A program made the translations under genes and the position numbers. From Silicimonas sp. (GTDB lineage Bacteria > Pseudomonadota > Alphaproteobacteria > Rhodobacterales > Rhodobacteraceae): a stretch of DNA of 62,762 nt. The notes under the pieces are model-generated. The model was not told where the DNA came from, did no database searches, and worked only from the letters and a program-made list of their open reading frames with translations. The stretch lies in contig JABDJO010000056.1 in NCBI GenBank assembly GCA_013002465.1, positions 1-62,762 on the forward strand. The letters run 5' to 3'. This document shows positions 55,757 to 62,762 of the stretch, piece after piece. Position 1 is the stretch's first letter, and each line of letters opens with the position of its first letter.

Positions 55757-56103
55757 AGACCCTCTCACGCGACGATCATCCAGGAATTCAACGTATTCGT
55801 GAGTGCTTTGCCAATGCCGAAGATTTAACTCATTTCGCGCGCCGCATCGAAAACTCTAAGGGCTATCGCAACAGAACTGGACATTCTCGTAACCAGGATT
55901 TGTCGCAAATGTCAGGCGTGTCGCAATTGTCGGGTTTGTCGCAACTGTCCGCAAGTCGCTTTGTGTGCCCATACTGGTCCGAACTTGATCGTGACAGCTT
56001 TGAGGAGCGTGCTGCGATCCTGGAGTACGACGGTGGATTCTCTCGCGTCACCGCTGAACAGATGGCAAGCCAGATGATAAATCGCCACTGGCGTGAACAG
56101 TAG
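55753..56103 (+). CDS. Small island protein with SQLSG-type internal repeats
   Basis: 116 residues, ATG at 55753 overlapping the stop of the DUF3987 gene. Residues 50-67 contain a short repeated motif (LSQMSGVSQLSGLSQLSA) encoded by imperfect 18-base units. The C-terminal half (FVCPYWSELDRDSFEERAAI, then YDGGFSRVTAEQMASQMINR) resembles a small segment often found at the end of DUF3987-type proteins, so it may act with the replication protein. No known motif gives a function. Confidence 0.55.
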   Translation: MKTLSRDDHPGIQRIRECFANAEDLTHFARRIENSKGYRNRTGHSRNQDLSQMSGVSQLSGLSQLSASRFVCPYWSELDRDSFEERAAILEYDGGFSRVTAEQMASQMINRHWREQ

Positions 56104-56380
56104 ATGCCATGTTCGAAGCCTCCCAACTATCGGGGGAGGGGGGTGCAATTGCTAGAAAGCTTTAACCACGTAAACCCGCCTCCTTCGCTCTCGGAGATTT
56201 TTTCTTAAGACGCGAGATTTTGGGCAGTTTGGAGGAGAATGTCGCGAAGCATGTTTTTGATAGCTGATATTTTTCAGTGGGTTAGGTCTTAGAGTCCTTT
56301 GGCTACCCTTGGTTATTATGGGAATTTTTTTCCACGTTTGCAGCTATGACTCGGAACCGACCTTCCCACCGATTGCGGCG
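56104..56380. other. Non-coding AT-rich stretch before the first repeat copy
   Basis: There is no gene with a ribosome site. The sequence is clearly lower in GC than the housekeeping part of the window (runs such as TTTTTTCTTAAG and GGAATTTTTTTCC). It leads into the repeat unit and may hold the promoter for the following small genes. Confidence 0.5.
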
Positions 56381-56566
56381 AATGACTGTTTCGAGCGGAT
56401 TGTGTTGAGAAACTCGGTTCTTGAGCACCAGAGGCAATACCGGCAGAACATTGTCCCGCTGATTGGCAATTCCGCAAACGGCGTTTGCCTGTTGAACTCC
56501 TGCGAGGACAAAATTCCAAAATTTTGGGACGATTTTTCGGTTGCAGAGTTTTTCAACAAAATCAGC
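56381..56566. repeat. MITE-like repeat, copy 1 (terminal inverted repeats)
   Basis: The unit at 56395-56566 is 172 bp with imperfect 21-bp ends: left GCGGATTGTGTTGAGAAACTC at 56395-56415 and right GAGTTTTTCAACAAAATCAGC at 56546-56566. The right end reads in reverse complement as GCTGATTTTGTTGAAAAACTC. It matches copy 2 with six mismatches by hand alignment. Similarity with copy 2 extends 14 bp further left (from 56381). In the + frame that stays open through both copies, five of the six differences change an amino acid, which argues against coding. No transposase is nearby. Confidence 0.8.
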
Positions 56567-56627
56567 CCATTTTTGACCGAGGGCAGGTCTACCGTTTCCA
56601 CTTTCCTAACTGATTTCCATTACCCCA

Positions 56628-57143
56628 ATGCATTTGGACGCTCACAATGCTGCAAATGACATGTTAGAACGTCGTGATCCGTCTTTGGATAGCCCGCCTT
56701 CCGGGGAGGATTCGCGGCTTTTCGGACGAGGGGTTGTCGAAGTTGGGCTTGAATTGACGCCGTTACGGAAGAGTTCGTCGCGAGGTGACGTTCTATTTGT
56801 CGGATTCATCGGCGGTGTCGAAATCGAGGTAATTTTCCCGGGGCGTAGACGTGCCGCGATTACTCCACTTACTGCCAAATTGGATCGCCTTTCGCGAGTA
56901 GTCACTAAAATGAAAACGCAGCCTCAGTCGCTGTATGATCTCCGCTACAGTGTTCGAGCGCTGGGTAGCTGGCGCAATAACACTTTTGAGGACAAAGATG
57001 GAGCGCTTGAACGACGGCACCAATTTTTGGTCGCTCGATGGAGTTTTCTTGACGCCGATGGAACTGAAAGAACCTTTGGTGAAGTGCCATCCAAACAGTT
57101 AAAGATCCAAAATTTTGACAAGAAGACCTATGATCAATCTTAA
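56628..57143 (+). CDS. Unknown small protein inside the repeat-bracketed cassette
   Basis: 171 residues from the ATG at 56628; the ATG at 56661 is an alternative. The N-terminal 45 residues are charged and poorly ordered, with GEDSRLFGRGVVEVGLELTP following. The middle has basic, beta-rich sequence (GDVLFVGFIGGVEIEVIFPG) and the end is charged (KTQPQSLYDLRYSVRALGSW; RRHQFLVARWSFLDADGTER). I recognise no family. It lies 61 bp after repeat copy 1 and 60 bp before the Acb2-like gene. Confidence 0.45.
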   Translation: MHLDAHNAANDMLERRDPSLDSPPSGEDSRLFGRGVVEVGLELTPLRKSSSRGDVLFVGFIGGVEIEVIFPGRRRAAITPLTAKLDRLSRVVTKMKTQPQSLYDLRYSVRALGSWRNNTFEDKDGALERRHQFLVARWSFLDADGTERTFGEVPSKQLKIQNFDKKTYDQS

Positions 57144-57203
57144 CGAGTAATTCACTCCAATTGAGCAGCTAAGTACAAGATTTGAAATCGGAGAGTGGAA
57201 TCA

Positions 57204-57425
57204 ATGATAGGAATCGATAAACGTTTTGGGCTCGAAATTCGGCCGCTGGAATCAAAAGAATCCGAACTCCTTCAACAAGCAAAAGACATGGCGGTTGAGT
57301 TACACTCATTGTACGAGGGATTTGGAAGCTCGAAAGAAATGGATCATGCAAAGGCGCGCCTGGAAGAAGCAGTAATGTGGGCATCAAAGCATGTTGGTAT
57401 GAATGGAGTTGACTTCGACAGTTGA
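57204..57425 (+). CDS. Acb2/Tad1-like small helical protein, candidate anti-CBASS sponge
   Basis: 73 residues from the ATG at 57204. The C-terminal half reads LLQQAKDMAVELHSLYEGFG, then a helix with ARLEEAVMWASKHVGMNGVD. This closely follows the pattern I know from phage Acb2/Tad1-hairpin proteins: a helix ending in KLEEAxMWAxKA after a short loop. Those proteins form hexamers that bind cyclic oligonucleotide signals and block CBASS defence. Length (about 70-95 residues) also fits. Recognition is from memory of the motif, so the call is moderate. It sits directly before repeat copy 2 (its stop touches the repeat). Confidence 0.55.
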   Translation: MIGIDKRFGLEIRPLESKESELLQQAKDMAVELHSLYEGFGSSKEMDHAKARLEEAVMWASKHVGMNGVDFDS

Positions 57426-57610
57426 ATGTCTGGTTCGAGCTGATTGTGTTGAAAAACTCGGTTCTTGAGCACCAGACGCAATACCGGCAGAACATTTTCC
57501 CGCTGATTGGCAATTCCGCAAACGACGTTTGTCTGTTGAACTCCTGCGAGGACAAAATTCCAAAATTTTGGGACGATTTTTCGGTTGCAGAGTTTTTCAA
57601 CAAAATCAGC
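57425..57610. repeat. MITE-like repeat, copy 2 (terminal inverted repeats)
   Basis: The 172-bp unit at 57439-57610 has ends GCTGATTGTGTTGAAAAACTC (57439-57459) and GAGTTTTTCAACAAAATCAGC (57590-57610), which are inverted repeats of each other with one mismatch. It lies in the same orientation as copy 1 with two small genes between them. The last 75 bp or so are identical in both copies. Internal CAAAATT and AATTTTG form a short hairpin. No clear target-site duplication is visible. Confidence 0.82.
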
Positions 57611-57664
57611 GCAAAGTAATAAGATGCTGCGCACTGACAGGATGTGCGACCCTCGACATTTCAA

Positions 57665-58225
57665 CTACGCGTTCTCAAATCTCCAGACCACCATAGGTTC
57701 GTTTCCCTCAAGCAAAAGGCGCAGACTGACTCTCAGTCTCACAAAGATCATGACTGCGATGGGATACAGCACGTATACCTCAACGCCCAACCCGAGGAGA
57801 CTGGATATGATCGGCGTCATGACTGCTGCAGCGAGCGCCGAAAGCGTCGCGTACCTGTACACGTAGTAGGTAAAAAGCCAGGCAAGCAACGCAATCAATC
57901 CAACGATGGGGTCCAGCGCAACCATTGCACCTAGCAGCAAACCGATGCCATTCCCGCCATTACATCTCGGGCATAAGGGATAGAGGTGACCTATGTAGGC
58001 AAACAATGCGCCAAATTGAGCGTATTCGTGTCCGACTATGATGCAGAACACCGTGACCGCCACAAATCCCTTTGCGATGTTGGCCAAGACACGGGCCAAT
58101 GCCGACGTTCTGACCCCAGCACGAGGAACAAGCTGGGATATAGATGTGCTGATTAGACGAGAAAGCGGGGTTGATCCCACTGCATAAGCGCAAGCCGCGC
58201 CTACTGCGCATATAAGCAGAAACAT
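57665..58225 (-). CDS. PlsY-like membrane protein with altered active-site motifs
   Basis: 186 residues from the ATG at 58225, which has a GAGGT site eight bases upstream. It resembles glycerol-3-phosphate acyltransferase PlsY: N-terminal AVGSTPLSRL (motif 1 region), central RVLANIAKGFVAVTVF, GHLYPLCPRCNGGNGIG where PlsY has GHxFPxxxxFxGGKG, and the ending LRLLLEGNEPMV matching the usual RLLAGTEPKI. Six or so membrane helices are present. The PlsY motif GSGNIGATN is missing and the lysine of GGKG is Asn, so normal acyltransfer is doubtful. PlsY is chromosomal and essential in most bacteria; a second, altered copy in a mobile island is unusual. Confidence 0.68.
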   Translation of the reverse strand: MFLLICAVGAACAYAVGSTPLSRLISTSISQLVPRAGVRTSALARVLANIAKGFVAVTVFCIIVGHEYAQFGALFAYIGHLYPLCPRCNGGNGIGLLLGAMVALDPIVGLIALLAWLFTYYVYRYATLSALAAAVMTPIISSLLGLGVEVYVLYPIAVMIFVRLRVSLRLLLEGNEPMVVWRFENA

Positions 58226-58881
58226 ATAAACCACCTCGAGGGCATACTCAGAACTACACAACTACAAACAACTACATTGTGCTTTAAGAGTATGGCCAGG
58301 CGATGAGTTGATTGGGGCACCGAAATGGCCACTGTTGCAAGGGTGGATACAATTCCAAAACTGCAAGCCTATCGGTCAAATGAACAGGCCAATGCCAGGC
58401 AGCTGAAATGCTTGATCGAAGTATTCGCCAAATTAATTTTGGTGATTGCCGGTAGGTGTCTGCTTCGCACGCGAGGTTGCCGTGAGCCTGCCCTTCAATC
58501 GCGTCTGCTTTGATGTGGGCATATGGGTGCTTCGTTCTACCGGATGCCGGAGACTTGGGCGGCTTCCAAGACCCATGCCAAGACGTTCATTTTGACCTTT
58601 TGGGCGGGTCCGAACCGGACCAACTGAAGTGGATCTTCGGGTTCTGCCATGGAGCATATCCGACGATGGCGACGTAACCGCTGTTGATGTAGGCGACGCG
58701 CCAAGGCTTGAATAGCAGCACTGCAAACCAACAACAGCGAACGGCTGCAAAGTCCCGCACTGCAGTCCTTGCTTAGGCATCAACCCAAGATCGGCTACGC
58801 GGACGAAGCCGTCACTTGCGCAGTCCGGCTTGGAACAGGCCGCTTTGGACAGGCTATAGCAGACCTGGGCCGTATCGCGAA
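58226..58881. other. 656-bp stretch without a convincing gene
   Basis: Short open frames on both strands (the longest about 116 codons on the minus strand) lack ribosome sites and known motifs, and their composition is not gene-like. The region may be decayed DNA at the right side of the island. A fragment near 58740-58780 (GCGAACGGCTGCAAAGTCCCG) resembles short recurring intergenic sequence I associate with roseobacters, but I cannot verify that. Confidence 0.45.
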
Positions 58882-59313
58882 CTACTCAGGGACAACTTCA
58901 CCAGAGCCTCCGAAGTCAGCTGGGAAGCCTTTCATTTTGGGCAGCCCGTCTTTCATCGGCAGCACAGTTTCTGCGTAGTTCACGTGAATAGCGGGACGGA
59001 AGTCGACGCTTGGAACTACGGATGCATAGAGGTCGATCAGCTTGAGACCCGGATGCACTGTCATCAGATGGCCTCCACACTTCGCGCACCACTTCCGGTC
59101 GCTGTTTTCTGTGTGGTTGTACTGGAGAATGTACTCCTGTCCCTTCGTGACCCTGACTTGGTTCGGCTCCCAAAGTGCGAACGCATTGACTGGCCCGGCT
59201 GACCAGTGACGACAGCTCTCGCAGTGGCAATATCCCATGCCTGCGGGCTCGCCGGTGACTTCGATCTCAACGGCACCGCAGAAGCACTGTCCTTTATGGA
59301 TTTGAAGCGACAT
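58882..59313 (-). CDS. GFA/CENP-V-domain zinc protein
   Basis: 143 residues. Three cysteine clusters of the GFA fold are visible: CFCGAV, CHCESCRHWS and CAKCGGHL, binding two zinc ions. The family includes glutathione-dependent formaldehyde-activating enzyme, but most members have no known reaction. It lies 27 bp downstream of the nitrilase gene, with a GGAGG site before its ATG, and probably shares its transcript. Confidence 0.82.
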   Translation of the reverse strand: MSLQIHKGQCFCGAVEIEVTGEPAGMGYCHCESCRHWSAGPVNAFALWEPNQVRVTKGQEYILQYNHTENSDRKWCAKCGGHLMTVHPGLKLIDLYASVVPSVDFRPAIHVNYAETVLPMKDGLPKMKGFPADFGGSGEVVPE

Positions 59314-59340
59314 GGGAATCCTCCTTTTTTTGATTGCAGA

Positions 59341-60276
59341 TCAGCCCGCAAATGTGGCTGGTTGAGACGAACTGCGATTAACTGTGAGATTGAAGACGTC
59401 TGGCCGCGAATAATGGCCGCTTACGTCAAATTTGCGTCTGGAACCACGTGCCGCCGACGGGTCGATATCAGAGAACAGAAAACCCTTCTCCCTGTGCATC
59501 GGCCCGGCCACTTGGCCGCCAAAAGGCTTGTAGACCGCGGCGTCGCCCGGATTGATCCACTCGTCCTGGTTCGGAAAGAGTTCTTCATAGAACGGGATAT
59601 CATCGGGAATGTCCGAAGACTCTAGAGATGTGGCGCATCCTACCACCCAGCAGCCGCCTTCTCGGGCAATATGCTGCATCGTGGCCAGCCACGTTTCACC
59701 ACTGTCCCAGGTTGGGGCACAGAGGATGTCGATGCCTTGCGCATAGAGTGCGAAACGAGCGAGTGGCATATAGTTTTCCCAACAGATAAGCGTGCCAATA
59801 CGTCCGACTACCGTTTCAACTACCCGAAGACCCGACGCATCTCCAAAGCCCCAGACCATTCGTTCGGGGTTCGTAGGCATCAATTTCCGGTGATTATTCA
59901 CGATCGAACCGTCAGCGTCGATCACTGCGCACGAGTTGAACAACGTCGAGCCACTCATTCCACTGTCGATTTCGTTGTACCCAAGAACCAATACGACCCC
60001 ATGCTCGGACGCCGCTTCTCTCAGAGGATCAAGGCCACCATTTATTCGATCAATCGCGTTGTCCTGAAGTAAGGCGTAGAGCTCGTCGGTCTTGCTCATT
60101 CCGGCACCGGGCGCCAGGCGCCAAACGAACGTCGGATACCCCGGGAACCAAGCCTCGGGGAAGACGATCATTTCGGCGCCTTCTTGGGCCGCGGAGCCGA
60201 TAAGGTCACACGCGCGCTCCATCGTTTTCGCTAGGTCGAGATAGATCGGCGGTTCCTGAATGACGCAAAGTTTCAC
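59341..60276 (-). CDS. Nitrilase
   Basis: 311 residues from the GTG at 60276, chosen for the AGGAAAGG site upstream and the family's normal N terminus (KLCVIQEPPIYLDL). The catalytic triad is present: Glu41 in VFPEAWFPGYP, Lys131 in HRKLMPT and Cys165 in LICWENYMP. The CWENYMPLARF sequence is typical of true nitrilases that turn nitriles to acids and ammonia, rather than amidases or carbamoyl hydrolases. A longer open frame extends upstream but overlaps the methyltransferase gene region and lacks similarity. Confidence 0.88.
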   Translation of the reverse strand: MKLCVIQEPPIYLDLAKTMERACDLIGSAAQEGAEMIVFPEAWFPGYPTFVWRLAPGAGMSKTDELYALLQDNAIDRINGGLDPLREAASEHGVVLVLGYNEIDSGMSGSTLFNSCAVIDADGSIVNNHRKLMPTNPERMVWGFGDASGLRVVETVVGRIGTLICWENYMPLARFALYAQGIDILCAPTWDSGETWLATMQHIAREGGCWVVGCATSLESSDIPDDIPFYEELFPNQDEWINPGDAAVYKPFGGQVAGPMHREKGFLFSDIDPSAARGSRRKFDVSGHYSRPDVFNLTVNRSSSQPATFAG

Positions 60277-60322
60277 TGCGTTTCCTTTCCTGTGAGTGAG
60301 TTCTTCGAATGCCTGGAGTTGC

Positions 60323-61171
60323 TCATTTGGTGCCGGCAGCGACAACAAGTTCACATGGCCCTTTGAAACCTTCCGCGGTCTCAAACTCGGCCAGGGCTTC
60401 GCCGATCTCGGCCCACACCGCTTCCTGCGCGTCAGAGCCAAGACTGCTGAGCATTTGATGCAATGCACCAAACGACTCTCGCTCGAAGCGCAGGCAGTCG
60501 GCCGCTGTCGGGAGAGCAACTGGGGCGCTGATCACCTTTTCTTCGATTTCGCGAAAACCGGCTTTCTCCAGCACGCTGGCGAGCGCACCCGGAGGCCCAA
60601 GGCTGAATGGTCCGGGTTGACCGGCGGCGGGTGGCGGCAACTGGGCGCGGTCGCGGATAATGGAAACCGGCTTCGAAAAGAAGCCGTTGTTTTCGGGTGT
60701 TGAATAGACGATTGCCGCAAACCGACCGCCTGGTCTCAATGCGCGCATGATGTTGGCCAGTGCCCTTTGTTGATCGGGAAAATAGATCAGCCCGACCCGG
60801 CTAATTGCCGCGTCATAGTTGTCGGGCACCACATCCAGATCTTCGCCGTCCGCCTCGAGCGTTTCGACATTGTGCAGCCCTTGAATGCGCGCATTCTCCA
60901 TCGTGTAATCGAGAATATCCGGGGAAATGTCCGTCGCCAGTACGCGGCCAGACGGACCCACGCGCTGTGCCGCAACCAACGTCTGCTGTCCCGCACCCGC
61001 AGCGACATCCAGAACAAGGCTCCCCGGTTCGACCTCTGCCATATCGAGCATTGCTTCAGTCGCGGGGCCGAGCCAAGTTGCCAGGAACCCACCCCAGGCG
61101 TTCCACGCTTCCGCGGCATCTTGCCATTGCTGACGAGTCGTTGCTTTGTATGTCGCTGCATCAAAGGCCAT
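60323..61171 (-). CDS. Class I SAM-dependent methyltransferase (UbiE-like)
   Basis: 282 residues from the ATG at 61171 (AAGGAG seven bases upstream). Motif I is VLDVAAGAGQQTLVAAQRVG, followed by ATDISPDILDYT and the later ISRVGLIYFPDQQ. The overall layout resembles UbiE/COQ5 and related small-molecule methyltransferases. The substrate is unknown. It is first in a presumed operon with the nitrilase and GFA genes and is divergent from the regulator, from which it is separated by 139 bp. Confidence 0.8.
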   Translation of the reverse strand: MAFDAATYKATTRQQWQDAAEAWNAWGGFLATWLGPATEAMLDMAEVEPGSLVLDVAAGAGQQTLVAAQRVGPSGRVLATDISPDILDYTMENARIQGLHNVETLEADGEDLDVVPDNYDAAISRVGLIYFPDQQRALANIMRALRPGGRFAAIVYSTPENNGFFSKPVSIIRDRAQLPPPAAGQPGPFSLGPPGALASVLEKAGFREIEEKVISAPVALPTAADCLRFERESFGALHQMLSSLGSDAQEAVWAEIGEALAEFETAEGFKGPCELVVAAGTK

Positions 61172-61310
61172 TCTTCTGCTCCTTGCTGGTGCTATTTTGG
61201 AACGCTTAGTCCTAGCATCCATTTACCTTTTGCCAGACCTTCACTGGCGTCCCGAAGAAAAGCCTAAGAAAATGCTACGCTTCGGCTATAGTGCTGAAAA
61301 AAGGGGAAAA

Positions 61311-62762
61311 GTGGTCGCGTGCGGAAGGCAACTAGATTCGAAGTCTTATTCCTCTTTGGCCGGTCGCATGTCTGAACTACGTCTGGGAAAAGCGCACGTT
61401 CAAACCGAAACAGGCAAGATTCGGAGCGAACAGGGGGAAGCTCGCCTCGAACCGAAATCCATGGCGGTCCTGCTCTTTCTGGTTGAACGACAGGGCACGG
61501 TTGTAAGCCGTGAGGAATTGCTGGATGCCGTATGGCCAGGAATTCATGTGGGGGACGACTCGCTCACCGCCGCGATCATCAAGATCCGCCGGGCGCTGGG
61601 CGACGATGCGCGTAGCCCCTCGTATATCGAGACAATTCCAAAACGCGGCTACCGCCTGATTTCGCCCCTGGGTATTTCTGAGAATGCCGCAACCGACAGA
61701 GCAGAGGCGGTTGCAGAGTCGGAGCCGGTACGGTTTGGCCACAAGATGCTACCGGTCCTGGTGGCGATCTTGGCTGTCTTTGCGGTCACGCTCTTTCTCA
61801 TCCTTCCCTTGGACGGCCCCACTAAACAACAGGCGCCTCCAGTCGACGCCTTGGCGGTTGTTGAGGTGATGCCATTTGCCAACGTCAGCGGCGATCCCGA
61901 GCAGGAATATCTGGCTCTTGGGATCAGCGAAACTATCCTGAACGACTTGGCCCTTTTCACTGATTTTTCTATTCGACACGTGCTCGACAACACGAGAGCC
62001 ACAACGCCCCCTAATTATGTTCTTCAGGGAAGTGTTGCGCGCTTCGGCGATCGTCTTCGGATTGCCGCTCGTTTGCTTGATGGAGGCGACGGCGAAATCC
62101 TCAAGGCGCTTCAATTCGACAGGCCTTTCGATGATCTCTTGGTCATAGAGGACGAGATACGAGAGAACGTGCTGACCGAGATCACTGGCTCAATCAATGC
62201 GGAGGAAAAGTCCCGGCGCGCACGTGGCTACACGGAAAATGTGGATGCCTATGATGTCTTTCTGAAGGCTCAGAGCCAGCTTCTGGTTCGCACCGCTTCA
62301 ACGAACTCCCGTGCAAGGGAGCTTTATCGAACGGCGATCGCCGCTGATGAAACCTTTGCCCGCGCCTACGGTGGGCTCGCACTCAGCTATGCTGCGGAAT
62401 ACCGAAACGGCTGGGTCAATGACGGACATGCAGCATTGGGAAGCGCGATGCGATTTGCCCGGACAGCTATCGGAATCTCGCCTGACCTGCCTGAGCAGCA
62501 CTGGGTGATAGGGTACGTCCTGACCCAACAGAGAGAGTACGGAGAGGCCGAGACGCATCTTAGACGGGCCATCGAAATCTCTCCTGGGTTTGCGGATGCG
62601 TATGCGCTGCTGGGTGGAATAGCGACCTACCGCGAAGACCCAGAAGACGCGATCCCACTGCTGCGCGAGGCGCTGAGGATCAATCCAAATGCGGGCTACC
62701 TCTACTTTCTGCTACTCGCTCGCGCGTATTACTTCTTAGGTGACTACGAGCAGGCGCATATC
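61311..62762 (+). CDS. Winged-helix regulator with membrane helix and TPR domain (3' end outside window)
   Basis: The frame is open to the last base, so this gene is truncated by the window; 484 codons are visible from the GTG at 61311 (AAGGGG upstream), or 465 from the ATG at 61368. An OmpR/CadC-type winged helix comes first (LEPKSMAVLLFLVERQGTVV, then WPGIHVGDDSLTAAIIKIRR and IETIPKRGYRLI). A single membrane helix follows near residue 150 (MLPVLVAILAVFAVTLFLIL). Then comes the VVEVMPFANVSGDPEQEYLA segment typical of adenylate-cyclase-like/TPR regulators, and TPR repeats. It is probably a membrane-bound sensor-regulator controlling the divergent methyltransferase-nitrilase-GFA genes. Confidence 0.85.
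   Translation, partial: MVACGRQLDSKSYSSLAGRMSELRLGKAHVQTETGKIRSEQGEARLEPKSMAVLLFLVERQGTVVSREELLDAVWPGIHVGDDSLTAAIIKIRRALGDDARSPSYIETIPKRGYRLISPLGISENAATDRAEAVAESEPVRFGHKMLPVLVAILAVFAVTLFLILPLDGPTKQQAPPVDALAVVEVMPFANVSGDPEQEYLALGISETILNDLALFTDFSIRHVLDNTRATTPPNYVLQGSVARFGDRLRIAARLLDGGDGEILKALQFDRPFDDLLVIEDEIRENVLTEITGSINAEEKSRRARGYTENVDAYDVFLKAQSQLLVRTASTNSRARELYRTAIAADETFARAYGGLALSYAAEYRNGWVNDGHAALGSAMRFARTAIGISPDLPEQHWVIGYVLTQQREYGEAETHLRRAIEISPGFADAYALLGGIATYREDPEDAIPLLREALRINPNAGYLYFLLLARAYYFLGDYEQAHI

Noticed and set aside
56309-56659. 116-codon frame running through repeat copy 1, with a matching 65-codon frame through copy 2
   Set aside because: Five of six differences between the copies alter the amino acid in this frame, and the copies have inverted terminal repeats, so a mobile non-coding unit is more likely than a gene.
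58325-58513. 62-codon frame after the PlsY-like gene
   Set aside because: No ribosome site or recognisable family; in a stretch without gene-like composition.

Overview
The window looks like a chromosomal segment of a marine Roseobacter-group alphaproteobacterium (Rhodobacterales), GC-rich over most of its length. Supporting genes are the two routes for the algal osmolyte DMSP (dddP and dmdA), the cytoplasmic sulfite dehydrogenase soeABC, a tandem run of three deformylase genes ahead of fmt, phaAB, and a polyprenyl synthase suited to long-chain ubiquinone. I saw no rRNA, tRNA or CRISPR array. Functional calls come from motif recognition by eye; no database search was possible.

Layout. 1-2.4 kb: the 3' end of a serralysin-like RTX protein and a convergent second RTX protein, both probable type I secretion substrates. 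2.4-8.8 kb: a thiamine-diphosphate enzyme divergent from soeABC. 8.9-11 kb: phaA and phaB, closed by a strong terminator. 11-38 kb: mostly housekeeping genes (tRNA methyltransferase-like gene, ispB, ispE, ETF-quinone oxidoreductase, greA, smpB, dapA, lytic transglycosylase, dinB, Nudix, SPFH/NfeD pair, patB, def-def-def-fmt) mixed with lineage-specific genes: TPR proteins, a membrane-anchored matrixin-like protease with an Asp/His tail, a protein built from a duplicated domain, and dddP, a DUF3445 gene and a ChrR-like cupin. 38-42 kb: a tight operon of crotonase, acyl-CoA ligase and dmdA. 42-47.6 kb: AraC regulator, MBL-fold protein, FAD monooxygenase, DUF2783 and hmgA, an aromatic route to and through homogentisate. 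47.6-51.5 kb: a three-subunit molybdenum hydroxylase of unknown substrate with a MoaD-like partner.

51.98-58.2 kb is a mobile island of the phage-satellite or P4-like type: tyrosine integrase, unknown cargo gene, AlpA-like regulator, DUF3987 replication protein, small unknown genes, a small protein resembling the Acb2/Tad1 anti-CBASS sponge fold, and a diverged PlsY-like membrane protein. Two near-identical 172-bp units with 21-bp terminal inverted repeats, in direct orientation, bracket two of the small genes and look like a MITE-flanked cargo cassette. 58.2-58.9 kb has no convincing gene. The right end holds a GFA-fold protein, a nitrilase and a methyltransferase, divergent from a winged-helix/TPR regulator cut off by the window edge.

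Most worth following up: the repeat-bracketed cassette with the Acb2-like gene, the degenerate PlsY-like protein in the island, the clustering of DMSP cleavage and demethylation genes with candidate downstream enzymes, and the third deformylase, which has lost its catalytic residues.
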